Part shown: positions 53,227 through 60,410 of the stretch, one piece after another
Numbering within the stretch: the stretch's first letter is position 1
Layout of the letters: every line of letters begins with the position of its first letter
Assembly (NCBI RefSeq): GCF_003574035.1
Contig: NZ_QWKY01000013.1
Coordinates: 1-60,410 of the forward strand
DNA from: Meiothermus hypogaeus
GTDB taxonomy: Bacteria; Deinococcota; Deinococci; Deinococcales; Thermaceae
Direction of reading: 5' to 3'
Length of the DNA stretch: 60,410 nt
Position numbers and translations under genes: made by a program
The notes under the pieces: generated by a model
Database searches by the model: none
What the model saw: only the letters and a program-made list of their open reading frames with translations
Told to the model about the DNA's origin: nothing

Positions 53227-54471
53227 GTGTACCTGACTTTAGCTGAAAAAATCCTTTCCAAACGAGCGGGCCGCGCGGTGCGGGCGGGCGAACTGGTGGT
53301 GGTGGAAGTAGACCAGGTGATGGTAGTGGACTCCATCGCCGGGAGCTTTTTCAAGCGGCTGGAGCAGCTTGGGGCCACCCCGCGCTTCCCCGAGAAGGTC
53401 TCGATTGTGATAGACCACGTGGCCCCGGCGGCCAATGTGGAGGTGGCCAAGGCCCAAAAAGAAATCCGCGAGTGGGGCAACCGCCACGGCTGCCGGGTGT
53501 TTGATGTGGGGCGGGGCATCTGCCACCAGGTTCTGGTGGAGGAGCGGCTGGCCCTACCGGGGGGCATTGTCCTGGGCTCGGACTCGCACTCCACCACCTA
53601 CGGCGGGATTGCCTGCTTTGGCAGCGGGATGGGGGCAACCGACATCGCACTGGCGGCAGCCTCCGGGCGCACCTGGCTGCGGGTGCCCGAGACGGTCAAG
53701 GTAACCTTCAGGGGCTCGCTGGCCCCCGGTACCACGGCCAAGGACGCGGCCCTCGAGATGATCCGCGTCCTCACCGCCGACGGGGCGACCTATATGAGCA
53801 TCGAGATGCACCTTCTGGACGGGGCCGAATCCCTAACCCGCAGCCAGCGCCTCACGCTGGCCAACCTGACCGTGGAGGCCGGGGCCAAGTGCGGGCTGGT
53901 GGTGCCCAGCGGCGAGATTCTTGAACTCTACGCGGTGCCCGACTGGCTCTACCCCGACAAGGGGGCGGTCTACGCTAAGGAAGTCGAAATTGACCTTGCG
54001 AGCCTCACCCCCCGCGTCTCGGTGCCCTTTTACGTGGACAACGTGGAAGAAGTGGCCAAGGTCAAGGGCAAGAAGGTAGACCAAGTTTTTGTGGGCACCT
54101 GTACCAACGGGCGGCTCGACGACCTGCACCAGGTGGCCGAAATTCTGAAGGGCCGCCAGGTGGCGCCGGGGGTTCGCATGCTCATTATTCCGGCTTCCTC
54201 GCAGGTGCTCGAGGAGGCCACCGCCGACGGCACCCTGCTCACCCTGTTGCAAGCGGGCGCGACCTTGGGCACCCCTGGCTGCGGGCCCTGTATGGGCCGC
54301 CACCAGGGCGTGCTGGCCCCGGGTGAAGTGTGTGTGAGCACTTCCAACCGCAACTTCAGAGGGCGGATGGGCGCGGCGGATGCCGAAATTTATCTGGCTT
54401 CGCCCCGGGTGGCAGCGGCCACGGCCATTGCGGGGTACATCACCACGCCGGAGGAACTGTTGGGGGGTTAG
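53227..54471 (+). CDS. lysT: Homoaconitase large subunit LysT
   Basis: A 414-residue aconitase-family large subunit that converts homocitrate to homoisocitrate with LysU. The [4Fe-4S] ligands are C292 (GTCTNGR), C352 and C355 (PGCGPCMG). LGSDSHSTTYGGIACFGSGMGATDIA and SSQVLEEA are other family motifs. GTG start with AGGAGG at 5 nt spacing. Confidence 0.95.
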   Translation: MYLTLAEKILSKRAGRAVRAGELVVVEVDQVMVVDSIAGSFFKRLEQLGATPRFPEKVSIVIDHVAPAANVEVAKAQKEIREWGNRHGCRVFDVGRGICHQVLVEERLALPGGIVLGSDSHSTTYGGIACFGSGMGATDIALAAASGRTWLRVPETVKVTFRGSLAPGTTAKDAALEMIRVLTADGATYMSIEMHLLDGAESLTRSQRLTLANLTVEAGAKCGLVVPSGEILELYAVPDWLYPDKGAVYAKEVEIDLASLTPRVSVPFYVDNVEEVAKVKGKKVDQVFVGTCTNGRLDDLHQVAEILKGRQVAPGVRMLIIPASSQVLEEATADGTLLTLLQAGATLGTPGCGPCMGRHQGVLAPGEVCVSTSNRNFRGRMGAADAEIYLASPRVAAATAIAGYITTPEELLGG

Positions 54472-54485
54472 GCTCGGGGGGCAAG

Positions 54486-55040
54486 ATGACCGGCGTTACA
54501 ACCGTTTACACTACCCTGGAGCGTTTCCTCGACCACTGGGACGGGGTGCGGATGGTCACGCTGAAGCTGCTCGGCTGCTTCTTGGAAGCGGACTTGCGGC
54601 GCACCCTGTGGCCGGGCTCGAGGACGGTAGGGGAAATGTTCCATCACATCGGAGCGCACCAGTTCTATGCAGCCCGGGGGCTTTTTTTGCAACAGTGGGA
54701 GCCCAAAGGAACCCTGGAAGAGAGCCCCGATGCCGACTGGGAGCTACACAAGCACCTTACCGTTTACAAGGTTGAAACACTTCATCACTGGTTGGAAGGG
54801 GTTCAGCAACAAACGCGAACCTGGGCCCAGGAAGCGCTGGAATCTCGCCTTACCGACTTCGCTACCGATAACCCCTGGCACGAAGGGATGCGCGGTTGGC
54901 TGCTCTTGCAACACGCCTATCAGGACGAGGTGCACCACCGGGGGCAACTGTACGGGTTGGCCCGGCAGATGGGGCTTTTACCGCCCGATGTGTTCGCGGT
55001 AGACCACCCCGATTACTGGAACGAAAGGAAGTGGAAATAA
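54486..55040 (+). CDS. DinB/YfiT-like four-helix metal-binding protein inside the lys cluster
   Basis: A 184-residue protein resembling DinB-like putative metalloenzymes: FHHIGAHQFYAARG (~52-65) and a late EVHHRGQLYG (~148-157) supply the expected His ligands. It starts 14 nt after the lysT stop, and its TAA overlaps the lysU ATG (TAATG), so it is part of the operon. The DinB superfamily includes thiol-transfer enzymes and many proteins of unknown role; a link to lysine synthesis is not established. The in-frame region upstream of 54486 lies in lysT and is not used. Confidence 0.8.
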   Translation: MTGVTTVYTTLERFLDHWDGVRMVTLKLLGCFLEADLRRTLWPGSRTVGEMFHHIGAHQFYAARGLFLQQWEPKGTLEESPDADWELHKHLTVYKVETLHHWLEGVQQQTRTWAQEALESRLTDFATDNPWHEGMRGWLLLQHAYQDEVHHRGQLYGLARQMGLLPPDVFAVDHPDYWNERKWK

Positions 55041-55543
55041 TGCCCAGGGTCTGGAAATTTGGCGACGCCATCAACACCGACGATATCCTTCCCGGCAAGT
55101 ACGCGCCCTTCATGGTGGGGGAAGACAAGTTTCACACCTACGCCTTTGCCCACTTTCGCCCCGATTTTGCGCCGAACTATCGCCCGGGGGACATCCTGGT
55201 GTGTGGCAAAAACATCGGCCTGGGCTCTTCCCGCGAGTACGCCCCAGAGGCCCTGCGCAAACTGGGCCTGAAGGCCATCATTGCCAAGAGCTACGCCCGC
55301 ATCTTCTACCGCAACCTGGTCAACCTGGGCATCATGCCCTTTGAGGCCCCGGAGGTGGTGGATGCTTTGCAGGACGGCGATGAAGTAGAGCTGGACTTCG
55401 AGCAGGGCCTTTTGCGGCGCGGAGCAGAAACCTTCCGACTCAGGCCCCCGCCTGCTTTTTTGCTGGAAGCCCTGAAGGAAGGGAGCATTCTAGAGTACTA
55501 CCGCAAGTACGGGCGGTTTCCCGGGGAAAGCGCCGAGGGGTAG
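55040..55543 (+). CDS. lysU: Homoaconitase small subunit LysU
   Basis: A 167-residue swivelling domain that pairs with LysT. It starts MPRVWKFGDAINTDDILPGKY and has the small-subunit signature GKNIGLGSSREYAPEALRKLGLKAIIAKSYARIFYRNLVNLGI. ATG at 55040, coupled to the stop of the DinB-like gene. Confidence 0.95.
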   Translation: MPRVWKFGDAINTDDILPGKYAPFMVGEDKFHTYAFAHFRPDFAPNYRPGDILVCGKNIGLGSSREYAPEALRKLGLKAIIAKSYARIFYRNLVNLGIMPFEAPEVVDALQDGDEVELDFEQGLLRRGAETFRLRPPPAFLLEALKEGSILEYYRKYGRFPGESAEG

Positions 55544-55563
55544 ACTGGTGGGGTTGAGGATTT

Positions 55564-55884
55564 ATGGAAGACCTGGAAGTGATCTGCCCGGTGTGCGGCG
55601 AGCCCAACTACCTCCCTGCCGAAGACCTGGAGGAGCTCACCCCCGACGACTACTTTGAGTGCGAGTCCTGTGGGGCCTACCTACAGATTCTCTCCACCGA
55701 TCCCCTCGAGGTGGTGGTCATTGAAGAGGGCGAGGAGGGGCTTTTTGTGGATTGCCCGGAGTGTGGCCTGACCTTCGAGGTGGGGGAAGGCGAGGAAGAG
55801 GCAATCTGCCCGGAGTGCGGCCACCGCTTTGTGCCCGACTGGTCAGAACTGGACGAGGACGAAGAAGATGCCGAACGATACTAG
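55564..55884 (+). CDS. LysW-like double zinc-ribbon acidic protein
   Basis: A 106-residue very acidic protein made of two LysW-type zinc ribbons: CPVCGEPNYL with CESCGAYL (unit 1, ~9-41) and CPECGLTFEV with CPECGHRF (unit 2, ~64-88). It ends DEDEEDAERY and lacks the terminal EDWGE of LysW, whose Glu is the attachment site. It may be a diverged, fused carrier-like duplicate or a regulator. It lies 20 bp after lysU and 59 bp before lysW. Confidence 0.8.
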   Translation: MEDLEVICPVCGEPNYLPAEDLEELTPDDYFECESCGAYLQILSTDPLEVVVIEEGEEGLFVDCPECGLTFEVGEGEEEAICPECGHRFVPDWSELDEDEEDAERY

Positions 55885-55943
55885 GCTGATAGCCGAAAGC
55901 CAGGCGCTTTAGGCATAGCAATCAACCAACCCAAGGAGAAACC

Positions 55944-56108
55944 ATGACAGCCGAATGTGTAGAGTGTGGAAGCCCGATTGAACTGAACAACCCCGAGCTG
56001 GGCGAGCTGGTGGTCTGCGATACCTGTGGAGCCGAGCTCGAGGTGGTGGGGTTGGAGCCCCTCAGGCTGCAAGCCGCGCCCGAAGAGGCGGAGGATTGGG
56101 GCGAGTAA
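55944..56108 (+). CDS. lysW: Amino-group carrier protein LysW
   Basis: A 54-residue acidic carrier whose C-terminal Glu gamma-carboxyl is linked to alpha-aminoadipate. It has the zinc ribbon CVECG...CDTCG (C5, C8, C25, C28) and the diagnostic end EDWGE. AAGGAG 7 nt upstream of the ATG. Its product is the substrate carrier for LysX, LysZ, LysY, LysJ and LysK. Confidence 0.95.
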   Translation: MTAECVECGSPIELNNPELGELVVCDTCGAELEVVGLEPLRLQAAPEEAEDWGE

Positions 56109-56184
56109 GACAGGGCCTGGGGGTTGGGGGTGCAGGGCCTACCAAGTCCTGTCCCCTGACCCCTGACCCCTGACCCTCTTGTTT

Positions 56185-57030
56185 ATGCTAGCCATTCTCT
56201 ACGACCGTATCCGCCCCGACGAGGAGATGCTCTTCCGGGCCGCCGAGGGGCTGGGTATTCCCTTCAAGAAAATCTACGCCAAGCAACTGCCCATGCGCTT
56301 GGGAGAGCGCCCACCGGAACTCGAGGGCGTCACTTGCGCGGTGGAGCGCCTGGTCTCCCAGAGCAAGGGCCTGGCAGTCTCGCGCTACCTGAAAAGTCTG
56401 GGGGTTCCGGTGGTGAATGCGCCGGAGGTCATCGAGGTCTGCGGCGACAAGTGGGCTACGAGCTGTGCCCTCGAGGCCCACGGGGTGCCCCAGCCCAAAA
56501 CCGCCCTGGCCACCGAGGCCGAGGAGGCCCTCAAGCTTATCGAAGAAATGGGCTATCCGGTGGTGATGAAGCCGGTGGTGGGAAGCTGGGGCCGCCTGCT
56601 CTCGCTCATCCGCGACCGCGACGCCGCCGAAACGGTAATCGAGCACAAGGAGGTGCTAGGGGGCTACCAGCACCAGCTCTACTACGTGCAGGAACTGGTA
56701 GAGAAAGGGGGCCGCGACATCCGGGCCTTCGTGGTGGGGGATACCTGCATTGGGGCCATCTACCGCAGCTCGGCCCACTGGATTACCAACACCGCCCGCG
56801 GCGGCAAGGCCTCCAGGTGCGAAGTGACCCCTGAACTGGCCGACCTGGCTGTGCGCGCGGCCAAAGCCGTGGGTGGCGGGGTAGTGGCCATTGACCTCTT
56901 CGAGTCGCCCCGGGGCCTGCTGGTCAACGAGGTCAACCACACCATGGAGTTCAAGAACTCGGTAAGCACTACCGGCGTGGACATCCCGGCCAAAATTCTG
57001 GAGTACGCCTGGAGTCTGCGGCTTCATTAG
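56185..57030 (+). CDS. lysX: LysW-alpha-aminoadipate ligase LysX
   Basis: A 281-residue ATP-grasp (RimK-type) ligase that attaches alpha-aminoadipate to LysW. It starts [15 protein letters not shown] and has the ATP-grasp elements [38 protein letters not shown], and the metal site in [16 protein letters not shown]. The Asn motif VNHTMEFKN is typical of LysX. ATG at 56185. Confidence 0.95.
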   Translation: MLAILYDRIRPDEEMLFRAAEGLGIPFKKIYAKQLPMRLGERPPELEGVTCAVERLVSQSKGLAVSRYLKSLGVPVVNAPEVIEVCGDKWATSCALEAHGVPQPKTALATEAEEALKLIEEMGYPVVMKPVVGSWGRLLSLIRDRDAAETVIEHKEVLGGYQHQLYYVQELVEKGGRDIRAFVVGDTCIGAIYRSSAHWITNTARGGKASRCEVTPELADLAVRAAKAVGGGVVAIDLFESPRGLLVNEVNHTMEFKNSVSTTGVDIPAKILEYAWSLRLH

Positions 57031-57043
57031 AAGTGCCGGTAGC

Positions 57044-57610
57044 TCAGGGTCGAGCCCGGCTCTGTCCGGTGGCGATGCCGCCTGCGATCAGGTGGGCGGT
57101 CCGCAGGGGCTCGGGAATGTGGGAGTGTACCGCCAGGCGCCGGAGGACATGCTCGGCTTGCTTTACGCTCAGCCCGGCACGTTGCACGTAGACGCCAGCC
57201 ACGTGCTCGATAGCCCCAGCTTTTTGAATCAGGGCCCATTTCTGCTTGCCACCGCGCACCTTGCGGAGGGCGGCCTCGATGGCGGCAAGATTGGGCTTGC
57301 GCCTCGAGACCACCAGCACCGGCAGGCCCAGGTTGTCCGAGAGCGCCTGGATGTCCACCACGTTGAACCCGCCCAGGGCAATGCCCTGCAGCAGTACCAG
57401 TTGCAGGCTGGGGTAGAACTTGGAGTGCTGGATGAGCCCGGTCAGGGCGCGGGTGCTATTGCGTCCGTCCCGCCGAACCTGGCCGCTCAATACCCCTTCT
57501 AGTCGCAGGCCGTTGTACACCACCCCCACCACCTGCACGTTGCCCCGGTGCGAGCGCTCGAAGGGAAAGTCGTCAAAGCCGACCACGTAGGAGAATCCGC
57601 CGGTTTTCAT
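57044..57610 (-). CDS. DUF99 (UPF0215) endonuclease V-like protein
   Basis: A 188-residue protein with DUF99 features: VVGFDDFPFERSHRGNVQVVGVVYNG at the N-terminus, GIALGGFNVVDIQAL in the middle and LPVLVVSRRKPNLAAIEAALRKV. The fold is related to endonuclease V; function unknown. It is on the opposite strand between lysX (convergent, 13-bp gap) and lysY (divergent, 36-bp gap). ATG at 57610; longer in-frame starts enter the lysY region and are rejected. Confidence 0.82.
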   Translation of the reverse strand: MKTGGFSYVVGFDDFPFERSHRGNVQVVGVVYNGLRLEGVLSGQVRRDGRNSTRALTGLIQHSKFYPSLQLVLLQGIALGGFNVVDIQALSDNLGLPVLVVSRRKPNLAAIEAALRKVRGGKQKWALIQKAGAIEHVAGVYVQRAGLSVKQAEHVLRRLAVHSHIPEPLRTAHLIAGGIATGQSRARP

Positions 57611-57634
57611 AGGGGTGCTTATCGGGTATTCTAG

Positions 57635-58687
<1,053 letters not shown>

Positions 58688-59120
58688 ATTCCAACCTTGC
58701 TATAGACCATCTGCGGTACTTGAATCGGATGCAATTATTTGGAATTGGAAGGTGTTGAATTGCGGTGCGCTGAAGGAGTGTGTGAAAGCGCCTCTTCAGG
58801 CTAACTCAAAATTTGCAGTTGGTCGAGACAGCACTACAACTGAACATCGCTCACAGGGTCATTCTGAGGAGGTTCAGCCGGTGAGGAATTTGCATCTGCT
58901 ACAGTAGGGCGATTTTGCAGGGTTGGAATGTGCCAGATTCCCCGCTTCGCTCGGAGTGAACCAAATGTCAAAATTGAAGCGATTATAGTACAAGTGCAAG
59001 AAATGATTTTGACGAGTGCTTGAAGCAGGTTCGGAAAAAGCACCACGCTGTAGCCAGTTGTTTGAGCATTGCGTACCAAGCGCTAGGATGGATGGCTCCA
59101 CAACGGTATAGTTGGGGGGT
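58688..59120. other. 433-bp spacer with an imperfect repeat-like segment
   Basis: No convincing gene. 58699-58716 carries GCTATAGACCATCTGCGG, one of a recurring spacer word. About 58857-58970 looks like a decayed intergenic repeat with inverse-related ends: GGGTCATTCTGAGGAGG at the left and TTCCCCGCTTCGCTCGG with GAGTGAACC at the right. Low confidence. Confidence 0.35.
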
Positions 59121-60062
59121 ATGGAACAACGCAACCTCGGAAAGTCGGGCCTGTTGGTATCGGTAGTGGGGATCGGCTGCAACAACTTTGGTGGGCGCAT
59201 TGACTTCGATGCCTCCAAGGCCGTCATCCACAAAGCCCTCGACCTGGGCATCACCCTCTTCGATACTGCCGATACCTACGGCAACCGAGGGGGTTCAGAG
59301 ACCATTCTGGGTCAGGTGCTTGGCGGGGAGCGCAAGAACATTGTGCTGGCTACCAAGTTCGGCTGGGATATGGACGATGCGGGCAAGATGAAGGGGGCCT
59401 CGCGCCGCTACATCATGTCGGCGGTACAGGCCAGCCTCAAGCGGCTCAAGACCGACTACATAGACCTATACCAACTGCACAAGCCCGACCCACGCACCCC
59501 CATCGAGGAAACCCTGCGTACCCTGAATGATCTGGTGCGGATGGGTATGGTGCGCTACATCGGCTGCTCCAACCTGCCAGCCTGGCAGGTGTCCGATGCC
59601 TACTGGACAGCCAGGAGCCTGGGCCTGGAGGGTTTTGCCTCCTGCCAGGACGAATACAGCTTGCTGGTGCGGGATGTGGAGCGCGAACTGGTGCCCGCAA
59701 TTGAGCGCTATCAGATGGGCTTGCTGCCCTACTTCCCACTCGCCAGTGGCCTGCTGAGTGGCAAGTACCGCAAAGATGCGCCCATGCCGGAGGATGCCCG
59801 TCTGACCAAAAACCAGAACCTGGCCAAGGGTGTGCTGACCGAGCGAAACTGGCAAATTGTCGAACAACTACGAGCCTTCTGCGAGGCGCGGGGCCACAGC
59901 CTGCTCGAGCTGGCCTTTAGCTGGCTGGCGGCCAAGCCGGTGGTCAGCAGCGTTATCGCAGGCGCGACCAAACCCGAACAACTCGAGCAGAACGTCCAGG
60001 CTGTGAACTGGAAACTGACCCCCGAAGAACTGGCTGAAGTAGAGCACATTGTGACAGCTTGA
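59121..60062 (+). CDS. Aldo/keto reductase family oxidoreductase
   Basis: A 313-residue NADPH-dependent reductase of the shaker-beta-like subgroup. It starts MEQRNLGKSGLLVSVVGIGCNNFGG and has the catalytic set in LFDTADTYGNRGGSE, VLATKFGWD and DLYQLHKPDP. C-terminal SSVIAGATKPEQLEQNVQA is the cofactor region. GGGGGT precedes the ATG. Substrate unknown; it shows little similarity to the AKR at 13390. Confidence 0.9.
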   Translation: MEQRNLGKSGLLVSVVGIGCNNFGGRIDFDASKAVIHKALDLGITLFDTADTYGNRGGSETILGQVLGGERKNIVLATKFGWDMDDAGKMKGASRRYIMSAVQASLKRLKTDYIDLYQLHKPDPRTPIEETLRTLNDLVRMGMVRYIGCSNLPAWQVSDAYWTARSLGLEGFASCQDEYSLLVRDVERELVPAIERYQMGLLPYFPLASGLLSGKYRKDAPMPEDARLTKNQNLAKGVLTERNWQIVEQLRAFCEARGHSLLELAFSWLAAKPVVSSVIAGATKPEQLEQNVQAVNWKLTPEELAEVEHIVTA

Positions 60063-60139
60063 AAGCTGCCAACGGTCTAGAGTGGTTTTCAAACTAGCTG
60101 CACCCACAGAGGTTTCGAAAACCGCCTCTGCGCCCCGTT

Positions 60140-60410
60140 ATACCGGATTCAAAAAGACAGTTTACAAAACCAAAAACACCAGAGGCTGTCTTTTTGAATC
60201 CTAGAGCACACCCCTCCCTTGAGTACCGGCGTTAGCCGGGGGCCGATGGCCCTTCACTGTCGGTCGGCGAAGAGAGCGTCTCCCTTCCAAGGGGCGGTAT
60301 CGCCCTCCGCTACGCGGATAACTTCCAAGGGGCGGTATCGCCCTCCGCTACGCGGATAACTTCCAAGGGGCGGTATCGCCCTCCGCTACGCGGATAACTT
60401 CGGTCGGGTT
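60140..60410 (+). repeat. MITE-like palindromic element, copy F (three modules, cut by window end)
   Basis: Starts ATACCGGATTC with the perfect left-arm hairpin, carries the same ~45-bp insertion as copy B, and has three 38-bp modules (60287-60400). The right arm is lost at the window edge, so the true module number is at least three. Confidence 0.95.

Noticed and set aside
54330-54485. N-terminal extension of the DinB-like protein into lysT
   Set aside because: Out of frame with lysT and unlike the family; the ATG at 54486 gives the standard length.
58983-59231. Minus-strand ORF in the spacer before the second aldo/keto reductase
   Set aside because: Overlaps the AKR 5' end, no motif, Cys/Phe-rich random-looking composition.
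60287-60400. Direct repeats at 50547-50660 and 60287-60400 as CRISPR arrays
   Set aside because: The 38-bp units abut with no spacers, lie inside a larger element with fixed ends, and no cas genes are present.

Overview
The window looks like chromosome of a Deinococcus-Thermus bacterium, most likely Meiothermus or a close relative in the Thermaceae. The grounds are: GC content of roughly 60 %; a dnaK-grpE-dnaJ operon whose DnaJ lacks the zinc-finger domain; an alpha-aminoadipate/LysW lysine cluster; TTGACA/TATAAT-type promoters with a leaderless leader ORF; and a strikingly high density of CTCGAG. No rRNA, tRNA, CRISPR array, phage or complete insertion sequence is visible. The genus is inference; no database was consulted.

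Layout. 1-8 kb: a secreted VWA-domain protein cut by the window edge, a small zinc-knuckle membrane protein, an MMPL transporter, and the operon ftsH - HD-domain protein - alanyl-tRNA editing protein. 8-12.3 kb: a decayed toxin-antitoxin pair, then dnaK-grpE-dnaJ. 12.4-20 kb: metabolic and transport genes (dienelactone hydrolase-like, two MFS carriers, aldo/keto reductase, SIS-domain sugar isomerase-like protein, CBS protein, holin-like membrane protein). 20-28 kb: rapZ-yvcK, FKBP, rlmN, a degenerate GGDEF-EAL protein, a lipid kinase and a double GNAT protein. 28.8-33.9 kb: a three-gene operon (nucleotidyltransferase, enolase-superfamily enzyme, P-loop protein), pyrE, a SpoIIM-like membrane protein and gpsA. 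34-37.3 kb: ppsA and its regulator ppsR, divergent around a palindromic operator candidate. 37.6-41.8 kb: sufCBD and a Rieske ferredoxin.

42.5-50.4 kb is the most unusual part. It holds a lipoprotein subtilisin with four FNSWAGG-type repeats, two paralogous ~122-residue beta-rich proteins, a GAF-GGDEF-(degenerate HD-GYP) protein and a 948-residue TPR-CHAT protease-like protein. All five are on the same strand, and the same 13-mer lies at the same distance upstream of two of them. I propose this as a candidate two-protease sensory/effector locus under c-di-GMP influence; the functional link is inference.

51-58.7 kb is the first part of a lysine (alpha-aminoadipate) pathway: a leaderless leader peptide with tandem Lys codons and an attenuator, a homocitrate synthase-like gene, lysT, a DinB-like gene, lysU, a double zinc-ribbon LysW-like gene, lysW, lysX and lysY. 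A DUF99 gene on the opposite strand separates lysX from lysY, and a hicA-like remnant lies between the synthase and lysT. The window ends with a second aldo/keto reductase.

Six copies of a MITE-like palindromic element (ends ATACCrGATTC) with 0 to 3 copies of an internal 38-bp module are scattered through the spacers, always between genes. A second, shorter GC-rich repeat occurs twice.
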